Both the position numbers and the translations under genes were made by a program. DNA of 64,000 nt from NCBI GenBank assembly GCA_006538405.1, contig BJKQ01000009.1:2428001-2492000 (forward strand), written 5' to 3'. Under the pieces are notes generated by a model. The model saw only the letters and a program-made list of their open reading frames with translations. It did no database searches and had not been told where the DNA came from. Below, piece after piece: positions 1 to 13,138 of this stretch (position 1 is the stretch's first letter; each line of letters opens with the position of its first letter). This stretch comes from Hansfordia pulvinata (lineage: Eukaryota; Ascomycota; Sordariomycetes; Xylariales).

Positions 1-1624
1 CGGGGCTTCGGTCGCGGTCCGGCACTTTGATAAAGAAGTACGATTTCACTAGCCCGGACCCTTATGTACGAGTACCAGCTGGCACCATCCCCTTTCAAGG
101 TGCCTGGCGAGTGCTGGTGGCTGCACCTAGCACACTTGGGCACTCGCGGCAAAGAATTGACGTCACAGGCCGTCGGAGGCCCCCCCCCCCACCAAAGCTG
201 GATTTCTCTGCCGAGTGCCACCTTTTAGCGCGGCGCCAAACGAGTCCGGTGGCCAATTGTCTGCTGCCGGGCGCCTCGTTCTTTTCTTTCTTTGCTGAAT
301 CTGGGGGGGGGGGGGGCACGGGGCCACCACTGACGAGATGGATGCTGTGGCACCCAGTGGCATGTGTGTCACTGTGTGTACGAGTATGTGCTGGAGATGG
401 TGGCGGTAGTATGACCTCACTTGGCCGACATCCATCAAAGTGGAGGCCACCCAAGGTACCTGGACCCGAACGGGGAGGGGAAGCACCAGCAGGTTGCAGA
501 TCTGGAGGGCCAGTCCCGTCAGGCAATGGTGCCTATGAGGCTGCCAAACATCCGTGACTTACATCATGACTGACTGACCCCTGCCGACCAGCTTCAGGAA
601 CAGGAACGGGCTGCCCGCACGTCAACTCGACTGCCAGGGCCAGGGATAATTTAATCCATCCGCCCCCCGCCTACCTCACCTCGAGCACTCATTTTTCTTT
701 TTGACTCAACCTTTGCATCCAGGGTCCTCGCTTGGTCCGATTACCTCTGCTACGCGTCTTGTCTCGGGCCACAACACGAAATAAAAAGAATACCAAATAC
801 CCAGATACTTAATTCCTGGATTCACCAGTCTCTCCTGTCTCGAAATCAACGCCCTCTCCGCCTAGTCCGGGCCCCTGCAATACCACCACCGCCGCCTCCC
901 CATCAACCGTCTCCGGCCATCGTGGGCGCGATTCTTCTTCACACAGCATTACAGGTCCGTACAGGTAAGCCAGAGCTATCCGACCTGCCCCGCTCTCCTT
1001 CTCTCCCTCTCTCGCTCCCGCCAAGACGCCTCGACACATTCCTCGGCACGCCTTCTCGTCTTGCCAGGCACGCCAGGCCGCTAGCCATCCTCGACCAGAG
1101 CCCCTCCCAAGATCGGCGTCCAGGGTCCGCGCCCGCGCCCGCGCCCGCGCCCGCGAGCCCCTTGGAGGCCGCTGCCGCTGCTACGATTCTGGCCGATGGG
1201 CCAAACCCGCTTTAATCTGCAGTCGACATTGTGCCACAATGCGGGCTGGTGGGCTCCCGGCGGGCGGGCAGCAAGGAGCGGGCAAGTGGCGGGCGGCACG
1301 CGGCAAGTCTGGCGGTGGCAGGCGGGCGTGCGTGCGTGCCACGGAAAGGGAATGGATCAATCGCTTTCCCTCCCGTACGAGAACGCCAACACACTGTCGC
1401 TTGGCTCTTCCGACTGCCTGGCTCTTCCTCCTTCATCTTCACCTTCCCACTGAGACATCGACGCTGCCCTTTCATGCTGGGCTGCTACCAAGAAAACACG
1501 ACTGCATCTTCTCGTTCCGCGAAGTACTAACCTACCCACATAGCGCAGTTGCCGTTCCCAGCTGTTCAGCGTCGCTACCCCGTGCGCGAAATAATTGCGT
1601 CACCGCCACTGCACCACCGCCATC
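1..1624. other. upstream region of SLM1-like gene, no gene seen
   Basis: No convincing coding region. The stretch holds a C-run at 180-190, a G14 run at 303-316 and a GCGCCC-type hexamer repeat near 1130-1155. The last 600 bases are pyrimidine-rich, as expected for a fungal promoter and 5' leader. Open frames here overlap each other on both strands and show only low-complexity sequence. Confidence 0.6.
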
Positions 1625-3316
1625 ATGAGCGGCGACTCCAAGACTATGCCCCTCAGGCAGGGCACCACCTTCAGCGACGAGACCGCCGTCCCCGAGCTCG
1701 ACCCCACCACCGTGAGTCTTCCGCCCGATTTCGTCGGCGCCACCGCGACGCCGAGCCCATCCGTCAGCTAACCGTCGTCGCGCAGACCGCGGGCCTGCTC
1801 GCCGAGCGCCTGCAAGCTTGGAAGCACGCAGTCGGCTACCTGGAGGACTATGTTAGCGCCACCGAGAAGGTGCACAAGGCGCATGCCAAGGAATACGAGC
1901 GCGTGCTCAAGACCATCTCGTCGCCCCTTAAGGAGGGTGCGCACTTTGATCAGACTCTTGGCGGTGTCGCCGGCCTTTTCGAGAACATGCGTTCCAACAC
2001 CCAGGTTCGTCCAGTCCGCCCGCAAAACACCCGCTCACCGCCATGTACCGACATTAACACTCGCTTTCCCTGCGCAGCACATCATCAACTCCAACTCGGA
2101 GACGGAGAAGACGCTTAAGGGCACCGTCCTGCCCATCCTCGAGCGCCTGCACAAGGAGATCAAGGCCAAGCACAAGGAGGTTACCTCGGGTGTCGAGAAG
2201 GGCGCCAAGGAGATTGAGAAGGCCCGAAACACCACCCAGAAGCAGATCGAGCTCCTCGGTCAGCAAGCTGCGGCGTTCGAGGCCACCGGTGGCAAGCTCA
2301 CGGCCAACGACGACCCCTACGTTCTCCAGCGTGGTGTCATCTTCCGCCTGAACAAGCAGGTCATTGAGGAGAACAACCACCGCAACGACCTCATCAATGT
2401 CCAGGACATGTTCCAAGGCTTCGAGGCGCACGTCATCCAGACCGTCCAGACCGCGATCGAAGCCCTCAACCAGGTCGCCGGCGGCCAGGCGGGTAAGACC
2501 CAGGCTCTCTACTCTGACATGCTGAGCGTGGCCCAGCGCGTACCCGGTGACTACGAGTGGAAGGCTTTTGTCAATCGCGAGGGCCACCGCCTCGTGGACC
2601 CCAACACCGCCCCCCGGAGCGCCGACGCCATCAACTTTGCCAACCAGAACCACACCTCCACCCAGCCCCTCATCGAGGGCAGCCTGGAGCGCAAGTCGAG
2701 GAACAAGCTTTCGTGGGGCGTCCAGACTGGCTACTACGTCGTGACCCCCTCCAAGTTCCTGCACGAGTTCAAGGATGACGACAACTACCGCCAGGACCCT
2801 AAGCCCGAGATGTCCATCTACCTTCCCGAGGCCACGATCAGCGAGACTTCGGGTGAGAAGTTTGTCGTCAAGGGCAAGGATAAGGGCAAGAGCTTCAGCA
2901 GCAAGCTCGCGGGCACGTCCGAGCTGAACTTCAAGGCGCACTCCGCGGCTGAGGCGCAGAAGTGGTTTGAGTCGATCAAGCTCGCCGCCAGCGCCAGCGG
3001 AGGCAGCTACGAGAGCCCCCAGTCGACCATGATCGGCGGTTCCCGGTCGTCAAGCGTGGCTCACACCACTGCGTCGGGCGACAAGGCCCAGGAGGCGGGC
3101 ATCACGGGCGACGACACAGTCAACAGCCCCACCGTCATGTCACCGACTGGAGACAAGGCTGGGTTCTTCAAAGATGAGAAGGCCGCGGATGAGAAGGCCG
3201 AAGCGGACGCCAAGCCGATGGCGGAGAAGTCTGCCTCTACTGACGAGAAGAAGGTTGAGGCAGAGAAGGCCGAGGAGAAGAAGGAGGAAAAGAAGGAAGA
3301 GGCTGTTGCCGCCTAG
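1625..3316 (+). CDS. SLM1: SLM1-like PH-domain protein (PI(4,5)P2 and TORC2 effector family)
   Basis: Three exons (1625-1711, 1786-2004, 2078-3316) give 514 residues; both introns (74 and 73 nt) are GT-AG and phase 0. Residues about 30-285 form a long helical, BAR-like region. Residues about 300-405 form a PH domain (begins LIEGSLERKSRNK, ends AAEAQKWFESIKLA). The C-terminal 60 residues are a Lys/Glu/Ala-rich tail. The order helical domain, PH domain, variable tail matches yeast Slm1/Slm2, plasma-membrane PI(4,5)P2-binding proteins that sit at eisosomes and signal through TORC2. The start is the first ATG of the spliced frame, in context CATCATGAG. Family assignment is firm; the TORC2 role is inferred from yeast. 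Confidence 0.9.
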
Positions 3317-3598
3317 AGGCACGGCGCATTGAAGTTCTTTCGAGGCAGAGACTCTTGAACCGGGCTTTTTGATTGAGGTGGAGCTGACAAAGCTGGTTCG
3401 GACAATGATGTAATGCTGGACTCGAGACGTGGGTCTCTGGGGAGACATGCCCTGCGAAACGGCAGCGAAGAAGCGGTCGTTTGATTTGGAGGTGGTAATA
3501 CGAAACGAGAAGACGATTTGAACGACAAGGACGGATACCACGCGTTTGCTTGCGAAATGGGCGACGGCGGGCTTGGGCGAGGCCAACAGCCCCCCTCC

Positions 3599-3619
3599 TT
3601 TTTTTTTTTTTTTTTTTTT
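3599..3619. repeat. poly(T) tract
   Basis: About 21 consecutive T residues, 280 bases downstream of the SLM1-like stop codon. It could be the edge of a 3' region or a short-repeat relic. Length is uncertain because homopolymers are error-prone. Confidence 0.8.
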
Positions 3620-6600
3620 GATTAAGCACTTTAATATCCACGTACTCGGTATCGATTGTACGACACATGAAACGGTGACAAGAAACGATCCTCGGAATTA
3701 TCATGATCTCAGGGGCCACGACCCGACCTGCTAGCACAAAAATCCACAAGTGAAGTATCATGTATGTCTCTCATTCAGGCATGCGGTATATGAGCCAGCC
3801 CATCATCTTCAACAACGACAGGGTATGGCGTAGTAATGCGGTTGCTGCGGCGCCAGTCCGGAATTCTGATGTCGACGCTCTCGTCTTTCGCGACCAACGC
3901 TCCGAGCGGCAGTGCGCCTACGCACTGAGGAGAGGCGGTTTGTTTGCAAACGCGCGCATCTGAAAGCGGTCTGAAACAGGACGCAGCCGAGTTCCGAATG
4001 GCACCGCGATCGAAGCATTCCCCCTCCTGGTCATGCAAAATACTCCCCTCGCCGCGCCTCGAGGCTTACCGCCGGGGAGCACTTCGTTCTGGACGGGGCT
4101 TTTCCTGGCCGGTTTCGTTGGCTAGTTCGTTTTCGGCCTTTCCTATCCCCTCCTCTTTTCGTGGAGGTCCGGCGGCGAGAGCCCAGGGCTTGCTCGCACG
4201 AAGAAAGAGAGGTGAAAGAGGGAGACAGAGGGCGAAACGATGCCTCGCACTTTGAGACGGGCTGGTGATATGCTGCGGGTGTCTCTCTCTACAGGCATGC
4301 ACTTGGTATGTGGCGTGTAGAGCTATGTGAGGGCGGCGCGTGGTAGGAAACACAGCACGGCGGGACTGGACGGGATACAACCCCCGTCCGACTTAGCCTT
4401 ACTACCGGGGCCCTTCACCACCACCCCCCCAAACGACTCGCGCGCACACGAAACGCTCTTTTCTTCTATAGTAAAAGGTCACCCGCCTGACACATGCAGT
4501 ACTGTAGAGAGGAAGCGAGATGGGCCTCAGCTGAGCAGAGGACCCCGAGGTAAGTGAGGCCGCCATCGCCGCATACACTCCTTTTTCTCCGGCGGGAGGC
4601 AGAGGCCGCGTAGCGTGAGGCCCCCTCGCCCCCCCCCCCCCTGATCGGATGGCTGGCCGTGGCATGTGGGACGAAAGCCCTGTAGATACACATCACTGGG
4701 ACGGACGAGCCCGTGACCAGACCAGCGAGGTTGAAATAGAAGAAGCACAAGAAGAAGAAGGCCCTACCCGGTCTGGCCCCCCCGCCCCGAAAAGCTCGCA
4801 GAAGTTAGTCGGATGTCAACTAAATGGGGCCTCTTGCTGGGAACCCAGGCCGCCAATCAGCCCGGGTCCCATAGCCGCTGAGGGGAGGGGAGGAGCGCGT
4901 GAGCGTGCGCGTGTGTGGCTTCTCTCCCCCCTGCATCCTAGTGACCCGGGAAAAGGGGGGGGGGCGGAGGGGGTTGTTCAAGGCCTCAAGAAGAAGCTAC
5001 TGTACACCCCACGGATCGAGTACCTTTAACCCGTCCCTCCTACTTAACACCGATGCTGCTGCTGCGCCCGACCGCCCCTCCCTACAGACACGTGCGCCCG
5101 CCGGCTGGGTTCCATACCCGGGCTTGTGGTAGGCTCCGGGGACGGGGGTGGGGTGTTTTCGGCTTGCTTGTCCCCCCGGCCCCCTGCGGCCTCCCGTTGG
5201 CCGCCTTGCCATGCGGAGGCACTTCCCTCCCCGCCGCGAGCCAGGAAGAGACATGGCCGACACACGAACGCGAGGCGGGACGGAAGATATGGCGCTGTTT
5301 GGTCACTATCAATCGTAATGTAATATCGTACTCTAGATAGGGAAGTAGATAAAGCTCAGTTGGTTACTCGAGCCACATGAGACTTTCTGGGGGCCATTCA
5401 TGGGAGGGGGAAAAAACCAGACGAAGGGGTGGTGGGGGTTGGTTATCATGGCTTCTTTCTTGTGCTCGGTCCTCCTGGCTGGCGTCGGGCGTAGAGGGGG
5501 AGAGGGAGAAAGCCTTGCCTGAGGGCAGAGCTGCGGTAGGTTTTGAAGCGTTTCGCGGATAGAGGGCGCGTGCACACACACATACACACACACATGATCT
5601 CCCCTCATTTCCGCGCGCCTCGCCCCGACGTCACCGCTTTTGTTTCCCGGGGCTTGTCGAGACAAGTACGACCTATTGTCAGCTAGATATTATGTGTGCG
5701 TGTGTGGATGAGTGGGAGTGGGAGTGGGTGTGAGTGGTAAATGCGGGCGGTGAGCAGTCAGTCGAGTACGCCTACGTGTGTGCCTGCATAAGGGGGCTGA
5801 TTGACGGAACCTCGACTCCAGAATCCGATGATGAGGCGCCCTACCTAGCTGCATCCGCCTAGCCCGGGCCCTTCTGCCGCTGCGGCTGCCATCGCCCGGG
5901 CGGGATCCAGAGTGAGACGGGGAGGGCTCTAACTCAGAGGCCGACAGGGGGCACGAGGAGTCATCAGTGACCAACGAGTCTCGATCCCGGCCACTCACCG
6001 TTGGAACGACCCGCCGTTCATCCGGTCTCTGTCTATATGTGCCCTCCCTGTTCCCTGCCCGGCCGATGCAGCCTCCCGTGTTTCTCCAACGCTGGAGGCC
6101 CCGGGGTGTTGTAGGGCTCTGTGACCGTGAGGCTGTGAACAGGGGGAGGGGGGGGGGGGGGGAGGCGGCGGGGAGTTACGTGATGACGGGATGGGCTGCG
6201 CTGGGCTGGACTCGGGCGAGCTTCGGTCCCTGAGCGCGACCCTTTTCTGGTTGGCTGGACCTGGCCTGCAGGGGGAAGCCTTGCTCTGTCAAGCCGGGCG
6301 GGAAGAGGCGCGCGCGGTGTGCATGCGGCGTCAGTCTCTCTTTCTAGACGTCTCTCTCTCTCTGTCTGTGTATGTGTGTGGGGTTGCATGAGGGCGTCAA
6401 GGCCCCGGCGTACGCGCGCGGGGGCGCGCCCGGCTGACGAGGCCCTCACCCTCTGCCGCTTCGCTGCCAAGCCAGGTACGAGTACTCGTAGGTGCCTGGC
6501 CCTCTCTTCTTCTTTTTCTTCTCCCTCCACTCTACCTCGTTCATCCAATAAATGCTCTTCGCGCAGCGGCGCCGGGGTGAAGACGGCGGGGTGACACGGC

Positions 6601-7136
6601 ATGAGCGGAGGGGAGGGCCTCTGCTGCCAGGCCAGGCCAGGCCAGCCTCGTGCGCACCGCCAATGCCAACGCCCACGGCCCCGGCTCACGGCCCCGTCGC
6701 CGGCCGCCTCGACGCAGCTCGTTGGATCGGGCGCGCGAGGGGGACATGTGCGCGGGGCGATCTTCTCCCGTGCAGTCCTGTCCCCGGCGGCGGCTGAGAC
6801 GATGCGTGTGGATTTTGGGGGGAAGAGGCCGAAGCAGGTAGGTGAGAGAGCAAGGTGAAAGGGAACGGGCTCATGTCACTGGCAAGGATCGATGATGGGG
6901 AAAAGTCACGAGTCTCGAGCCGAGGCGCGCGCCACCGAGGCCAGACAGATGGGACGGAGAGGAGGGGCGGGCGGGCGGGGGCGCACGGGACGCACAGCCT
7001 CATGGGTTGTGCGAATCAACATTACCTGCCGTGGAGCCCTGCCTCGCTGGCTCTCTGTCTGTGTGCCTGTCTGCCTGTCTGCCTGCTTACCGTGCGACTG
7101 CGTACATTTGATCTGGCCGGCGGTCCTCCACTGGAT

Positions 7137-7156
7137 AGAGAGAGAGAGAGAGAGAG
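7137..7156. repeat. AG dinucleotide microsatellite
   Basis: About ten AG units in a non-coding stretch. Similar purine or pyrimidine dinucleotide tracts occur near 8165, 12641, 13022 and 16500. Confidence 0.8.
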
Positions 7157-7727
7157 CGTGGGAATGGGAAAGGGGAGATTGGGACGGGGGAGCACGAGAC
7201 GACAGGGCAGTGCGCGTGCGGTGTGCGTGTTAGTGGTGTGGAGAGAGAAAGAGAGAGAGCGAGAGATGGATATTCTGGAGCCCGCCGTGTCTGCGAGGGT
7301 CTTTGCATTGCATTGGTTTCGTTTGGGTTGGTCTGCTTTGGTTGTGCTGACTGCGACTGATTTATTTCTGTTTGCGCAGGGCGATCAGCGGTCTCCTCTT
7401 CCCGTACGAACGAGTGAGTGAGTGTGTGTGTATGTACTAAACCGGTCCATTCACAGTGGGTTTGATGGGCACCGGGGCCTGGCAGCCGACTCCCCTACTC
7501 GGCTCGCCTACTCGCCTCGTCGTACGCAGTAAGCCGACAGCGGCCCGGCAGCAGTCCGCCCGCCTGCTTACCCCTTGGCCTTGCTTGCTTGCTTTACTGA
7601 CGCTGCCCTTATGGTTATTGTTCATAATTCCCGTCATCATTCTTAGTGTCATTGTTGTTTTCCGTTCTCGCAGTTAATCCCCCGCAGCGTGCTAACTCGA
7701 ACTCGGGCTTACAGAAAGGAGTAAAAT

Positions 7728-7748
7728 GGGGGGGGGGGGGGGGGGGGG
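7728..7748. repeat. poly(G) tract
   Basis: About 21 consecutive G residues, the longest of several G or C runs in the window. It could form a G-quadruplex. True length is uncertain. Confidence 0.8.
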
Positions 7749-8764
7749 TTCCTCTTCTTTCCCTTTACTATGCCAATCCACCCTACCTGCGAATGGACGA
7801 AAACCCAATGGCATTTCTATTTTTGAACCTCGTGCCTCTTTCTTGGGCTCGTCCTTCGCAGACTTCCCCCTGGCTGCAGATTCGCGACCCGCCCCCGTTT
7901 GCGCGTACCCAATGCAGCCCTGAGGCGTGCGCAACTCGGCTCGACCCTGCCTGCCTGCCTTTCAGCCCACCTGCGAGCCTCTCTCCAGGATCCCGGTGTA
8001 GAGGACCAACATTTCCGAATTAGCGTGGCGCGAAGCGCACCTGATGGACGCACTCCTGCAGTGAATGTGTGTACAGCAAGCCCGAATGGCCAGCTTCAAA
8101 CCCTGGCTGGTCGCTACCGTATTGTGAAGCGATGAGGGCCGGGGGTCCATGTGTGCGTACCACATGGAGAGAAAGAGAGAGAGAGAGACGAGATCAGAGA
8201 CGAGATCTGCGGCGTAGCCTCACTGGCGGTGTTCCGATGGCAACCGGGCACGCGCCGTGACGTGAGGCCCCCGCGCCAGACCGCGAGGCACCGCGGGCGA
8301 CTGACTGACTGACTGACTGTACTCGTCCCAGCCAGCCCCGGGGCCAAGGCGTAAGTGAGGCTCTGCTGCGCCCCGAGAGTACCTGTGGGTGCGAGTTAAA
8401 AGAGCCTCGTCTCCCCTCCCACGGGCCGCTTTGGCCCCTGCTCTCTGTACATTGGCTTCCTTCTCCCTGGCTTTAGTCCCATCGCTCTCTATCGTCAAGT
8501 TGAATCCACGACTTCACCACCATTCCTTCCAGATACCCCTCAGCTTGCGGTCTCGATTCGAGAAAATAACAGCTTCTGCGTGCGGACAAGACAGCCCGCG
8601 AAAGTGAGAGACAGAGAAGTCGAGACAAACACAGACAGACAGACACGCACATACACACGTCCCCCTTATACATACCTCACTGCCAGGTTGAGTTTGGCGT
8701 GTCAGGGAGAGAGAAAGAGAGATAAACCCACCCAAACCACCCGGCGCGCCCCCCGACATGAGCC

Positions 8765-10073
8765 ATGACCAAAAACTGGAAACAGCACCAAGAGACCATC
8801 TGCTCTCTCTACGCGGACCACACTCTGCAGGAGGTGCGCGAAGTGATGCGCCAACAGCACGGCTTCACCGCCTCGGTCCGCGCCTACCGCGGCCGGCTGG
8901 ACCGCTGGGGCGTCCGCAAGTATAGGCGCCAGGACCGCAACGACTCGGTCAGCAGCACCGGCGGCAGCGGCAGCAGTGACGGCTCGGACCTCGGCGCCGG
9001 CGACGTCTTCATGTCCCCCACCGCGACGGCGGCCAAGCCGGCGGCCCCCGGAGCTTCTCCTACTCCTCCTCCTCCGTCTCGTCCTCGTCCCCCTCCTCCC
9101 AGAGCCCTCGCGTCTTCGACTTCAACACAATGAGCAGAGGCAGCACGACAGCGGCGGCGGACGTTGCTGATCTCTGGGGCTTTGAAGCGGGAGCGGTGGC
9201 GGACCGTCGCGATTCGGGGTTGCAGCACGACTTCCAGAGCCCCTTCTCTGCTTCGAACTTTGCCATCAACCTCCAGCAGATGTAAGTGACAGATGCAATC
9301 TCTCTTCCAAAAGCGTATTCTCTCCTTTTCGCCCTTTCCCCACTCTCTCTCCCCCTTCCTCTATCTCTCCCTATCCCAATCACTCCTACTACTTGCCCCA
9401 ACAAGTCGTCTGCTCTCCAAAGTAAAAGCACTCACTAACCGCGGTCTGTCTCTTTCTCCTCTGACACAGACATGATGACGACATGGACTATAGAGACGAA
9501 GACAACGGCGAAGACGGCGGCGAGGACAAGGAAGGCGACCTCCACCGCCCCGGCCGCCGTGCCGCCTTGGCAGCAACAGCGGCGGCGGCAGCAGCAGGGT
9601 CGCGGCGGCCGAGAGCGCCGACCGGCGGCGGCGGCGGCGGCGGCCACCTGACGCTGCACGGCGGCCTGGGCCCGCTCGGTACCGACGGCGGGTCCCTGGC
9701 ACCTCCGCCGGGATCGACAGCGGCGGCCGGCGCGGACGAGTACCTGACCCCGACGACGCCGGCCATCCCCATCCAGGAGTGGTCCTTTGACAGCTTCCAC
9801 GCGGACATGGGCGGGCACCACGACGACGACGGCGAGGAGGGAGAGGAGGTGAACGATGACGATGACGACGACGACCACGCCGTCAAGCACGAGGGCGGCA
9901 GCGCAGCGGCGGGCGCCGCTTGGTCGCCTCCGCAGCCCCAGGCACAGGCGCAGCCGCAGCCGCAACGAGCGGTCTCTCATGGCGGCGTAGGATTGGGGTT
10001 GAGCCTCGGACTCGGCCACGACGGCGGGGACTATGGTTATCAGCAGCAGCAGCAACACCACCACCACCACCGC

Positions 10074-10107
<34 letters not shown>

Positions 10108-10325
10108 GCGGTAGCCCGTTTCACTTCACCCCCAGCAGCAGCGGCTGGACCATGCCAGCCACTGCGCAGCAGCAGCAGCAGCAGCAGCAGCAATATCAAT
10201 ACCAGCACGGGCTGTACCAGCCGTACCAGCAGCACATCCCATTCGCCGACGACCAGAACTTGCAGTACTGGTCGCTGCCGCTGTACGCTGGGCACATGCA
10301 CCGTGACGGGATGCCAGTGGTGTGA
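8765..10325 (+). CDS. Clr5-domain protein with polyQ/His-rich tail (probable regulator; one apparent missing base)
   Basis: Residues about 3-55 (KNWKQHQETICSLY ... GVRKYRR) form a Clr5 domain, a fungal helical domain named after S. pombe Clr5 and common at the N-terminus of putative DNA-binding proteins. The start is fixed by an in-frame TGA at 8759-8761; an out-of-frame ATG lies at 8758. Reading continues in the -1 frame after a C5 run (9045-9049), giving a Ser-rich stretch and then FDFNTMSRG. One missing C would restore the frame. Intron 9282-9469 (GTAAGT, branch-like CTAAC at 9434, CAG) joins exon 2, 9470-10325. The corrected product is about 457 residues, with Asp/Glu-rich, polyHis and polyGln segments (10040-10190). 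Nuclear regulatory function is inferred. Confidence 0.75.
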
Positions 10326-12640
10326 GCGAGTCTTTTCTTCTTCTTCTTCTTCTTCTTCTTCTTTTCTCTTCACCACGGTTATGGTTCTGTCCTCTCACTC
10401 TCGCTCATTCTCCTTTGTCCTCATCTTATTTCCTTGTCGTCACTGCTGAATCTTGGCGGGGAGTTGGGGCTCGGGGAGGCACGCACGGGTTCGGTCCGAT
10501 GTCCCGCGTGGGAGTTGGTGGCTTTTATTCACTCTTTCTCTTTTCTTTTTCCTCCTCTCTTACTCTCGTTAGACTTGTGTACATACTCTGCTTCTCTTCT
10601 CTCTTTACAAACAAGCCATGCTGCTGCTCTTCAGCTGGCGTTAGGGACGGCTGGCTGCCTGTTTTTCTTTTTTTTTTTTCTTTATTTTCACACAAGGCTG
10701 GGTTCGGCGTTACGGAGCAGGATATCCTTTGTTTCGTGCTCTGGGGTGGTTGCACCCGGGGTTTTCGGGGATAAAGACGGATAGCCCTACCAGAATCTTG
10801 GGAGGGCAGAGCTAGCAAGCAAGGTATACATCGTGATTTTTCGTCAGGAGGGGTTTTTGGAAGCGGGTGTTCTACGTTTCTGAACAATATCAACTCATTT
10901 GGTCTTTGCTCTTCCCAGCCCCCATCGACTCGGAAGTTCCGATTGTGACTTAACCAGCACCCAGAGATGGTACGAGTACTCGATGGCGTTGGATTCCTGG
11001 ACTGTCCCTGCGCTCACCGCTGAGCGCCCCGGCGCGGGGCGGCACGGAGCAGGCGCTGTCGAAAACCCACCCCGTGTCCCTGGACGCCTCGGAGCCCGGG
11101 CCGCGGTCTCGGGCATCCCCAGCTTCTGTCTACGAGTACGAACACACGCTGCCTTGTGTGAGAATGGCCGCCTCGCCCCTTTGCCCGGCTCGTCCCGTGT
11201 CCCGCTGCTGCTGGCAATACATTCTGTAGCGGTGAGCTTGACGGGGAGGCCGCGAGGCCAGCTCTTCGATGAGTGACACGTACCGTGGGCGTCGCTGTCG
11301 TCGTCGTCTGATCTTGCCATCTCGTCCTATAATTAGATCCCGGCATGATTACGCGGTTTCGAGGTCGAGCGGGCGAGCGAGCGCGGCAATCTGCTTACTG
11401 CACCTGGTCGAGGCGCGGGTGGAATAATCCCATCCCACCTGACTTAGACGCGCGCTTCTCACTAAGACTACTGGGTACGAAAATCGCAGGTGATAAGAAT
11501 TGGCCTGTCTACCTAGTAGGTTGTGAGGTAGGTACCTAGATGTCAGGATCGGTTCCAGGTGCGGTACTTACTCACACAGTACCGAACGTGAGCGAGCATT
11601 TCCTTAGTGAGCTGCACTTTTGGCCATCCTCTCTTTCCAATCTCGCGAGATCCGCGGATACCGCCACAGCCCCTCGGGGCTAATAAGCTACGAGCAATAA
11701 GCGAGGCATCGGATTGAAGGTGCCTGGATGGTGTGCGCGCGTGTCTCACACGCCCGCCCTCCATCGGCCTCCTTCGGAACCAACGCTGCTGCTGCTGCTG
11801 CTGCCGAAGAAGAAGGGAAGGAAAGCGAGTCCAAGAAACACCCCTGTGCCTCCTGTCTGCTGCTTCTGCACGCTCGTATGACATGACCTGACGATAAGCA
11901 ACCCGCTTACGAGACGAGTAATACATACACGCTGCGCCGGCGCTGTCCCGCAGGCGTCCGTGAACACCTCGGGGGGCGGAAGGGGGGCGGAAGGGTGGGG
12001 AGAGATGGGGTGTCTCTGCCGTGCGCGTCCATGTGTCAGGTCTATGGGACGATAGTGCTGCTGCGGCCTTGTTTTCTTTTTTCCTCTCTCACTCTCTCAT
12101 CACTCTCTTCCACGGCCTCTGTCTCGCACTAACGCACGGCCGGTGCGGGCTTGCGGATGCTACTCGTACCATTCATTGTGCGCTGGGGCCGGGACGGCGT
12201 GCCATCATTGCGTGGCGGCGCGGGGACGACTCGCGCTACGCACTCCCGCAGGGCTCTGGCTCGCGCAGGCCGGTCCGCTATTCATTTGTGAGAATCTGCT
12301 GCTGGCCGTGGCGTCAAGGCTATTGCATGCATGCATGCACAGGCAAACTGTGTCCGTGTCTGGGGCCCTTGTCAATTTCGCACGCCGGAGGCAGCGGAGG
12401 GGCAGACCGTCTCTCGGGTGCGGCGCAGCGGGCGCTGTGTGGTCGTCGGAACGCCGCCGTTCCGCAATGACAGCATGAGCGGGCCGCGTGGACACGGCCG
12501 AAGGAGGCTTCGCGTGCGTGGCGTGCAAGCCCACCGCGGTGAGCCGGGAACTTTGCACCCCTCGATTCTGCGGACCCGGCATCGGCCCCAGACGCAGAGG
12601 ACACGTCTTACGAGAACCCTTCACCAGGAATAGACGAAAA

Positions 12641-12644
12641 GAGA

Positions 12645-12679
<35 letters not shown>
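12641..12679. repeat. GA dinucleotide microsatellite
   Basis: Nearly perfect GA repeat of about 39 bases, with one interruption near 12650. Confidence 0.8.
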
Positions 12680-12682
<3 letters not shown>

Positions 12683-13138
12683 AAAAGGGAACACCCTGCC
12701 CTATTATCACCTAGGTCTCCAAGCCCCAAGCCCCGCTGGCGTCAGATCCGATCTGCCAGCTGCGGGCCACGATCAGACAATAGACCGACCGCGAGCGAAC
12801 GCGTGCTAATATAGAGTAGCGACTCGGGTGGGAGGCGGATGCTGCTTTTCAGCTGCGGGGGAGAAAAGGGGGCGAGGGGCACGACGCGGGCCAGATCATC
12901 TCGATCGGGCAAGCCACGCCATGCGACCCGCCCGTTGATCGCTGCGGGCCCCCAGGCACGGCATTGCTATAGGCTCGCGGCGGTGATCTTGGAGCACACC
13001 GCGAAGCCGCCGTCATATGGATAGAGAGAGAGAGAGAGAGAGGAAAGAAAGGAGGAGAGCGGACGAGAAAGACAGAGACGGACAGGAAGCCACCTGTCTG
13101 TGGACAGTCTGGCGCTGCCATGACCAGAGGGCCATCGG

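Larger units (their letters stand above)
3317..8764. other. 5.4 kb gene-poor region upstream of the Clr5 gene
   Basis: No open frame here has protein-like composition. The region is rich in long homopolymers (T21 at 3599-3619, C13 at 4629-4641, G10 near 4955-4964, G15 at 6148-6162, G21 at 7728-7748) and microsatellites (AG repeat 7137-7156, GACT repeat near 8300, CAGA repeat near 8635). A perfect TACGAGTACTCGTA palindrome lies at 6477-6490. Its size and position suggest a long promoter and leader for the regulator that follows, but this is inference. Confidence 0.5.

Noticed and set aside
27..557. Plus-strand open frame of 176 codons and overlapping minus-strand frames
   Set aside because: Frames on both strands overlap, run through homopolymers, and have arbitrary Pro/Gly/Arg-rich text with no motif.
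2054..2941. 295-codon minus-strand frame inside the SLM1-like gene
   Set aside because: Antisense shadow of a GC-rich, codon-biased gene; Leu/Val/Asp-rich text is the mirror of the real protein.
9435..10376. 313-codon minus-strand frame opposite the Clr5 gene
   Set aside because: Antisense of CAG and GAC repeats, giving polyLeu and polyVal; no independent evidence.
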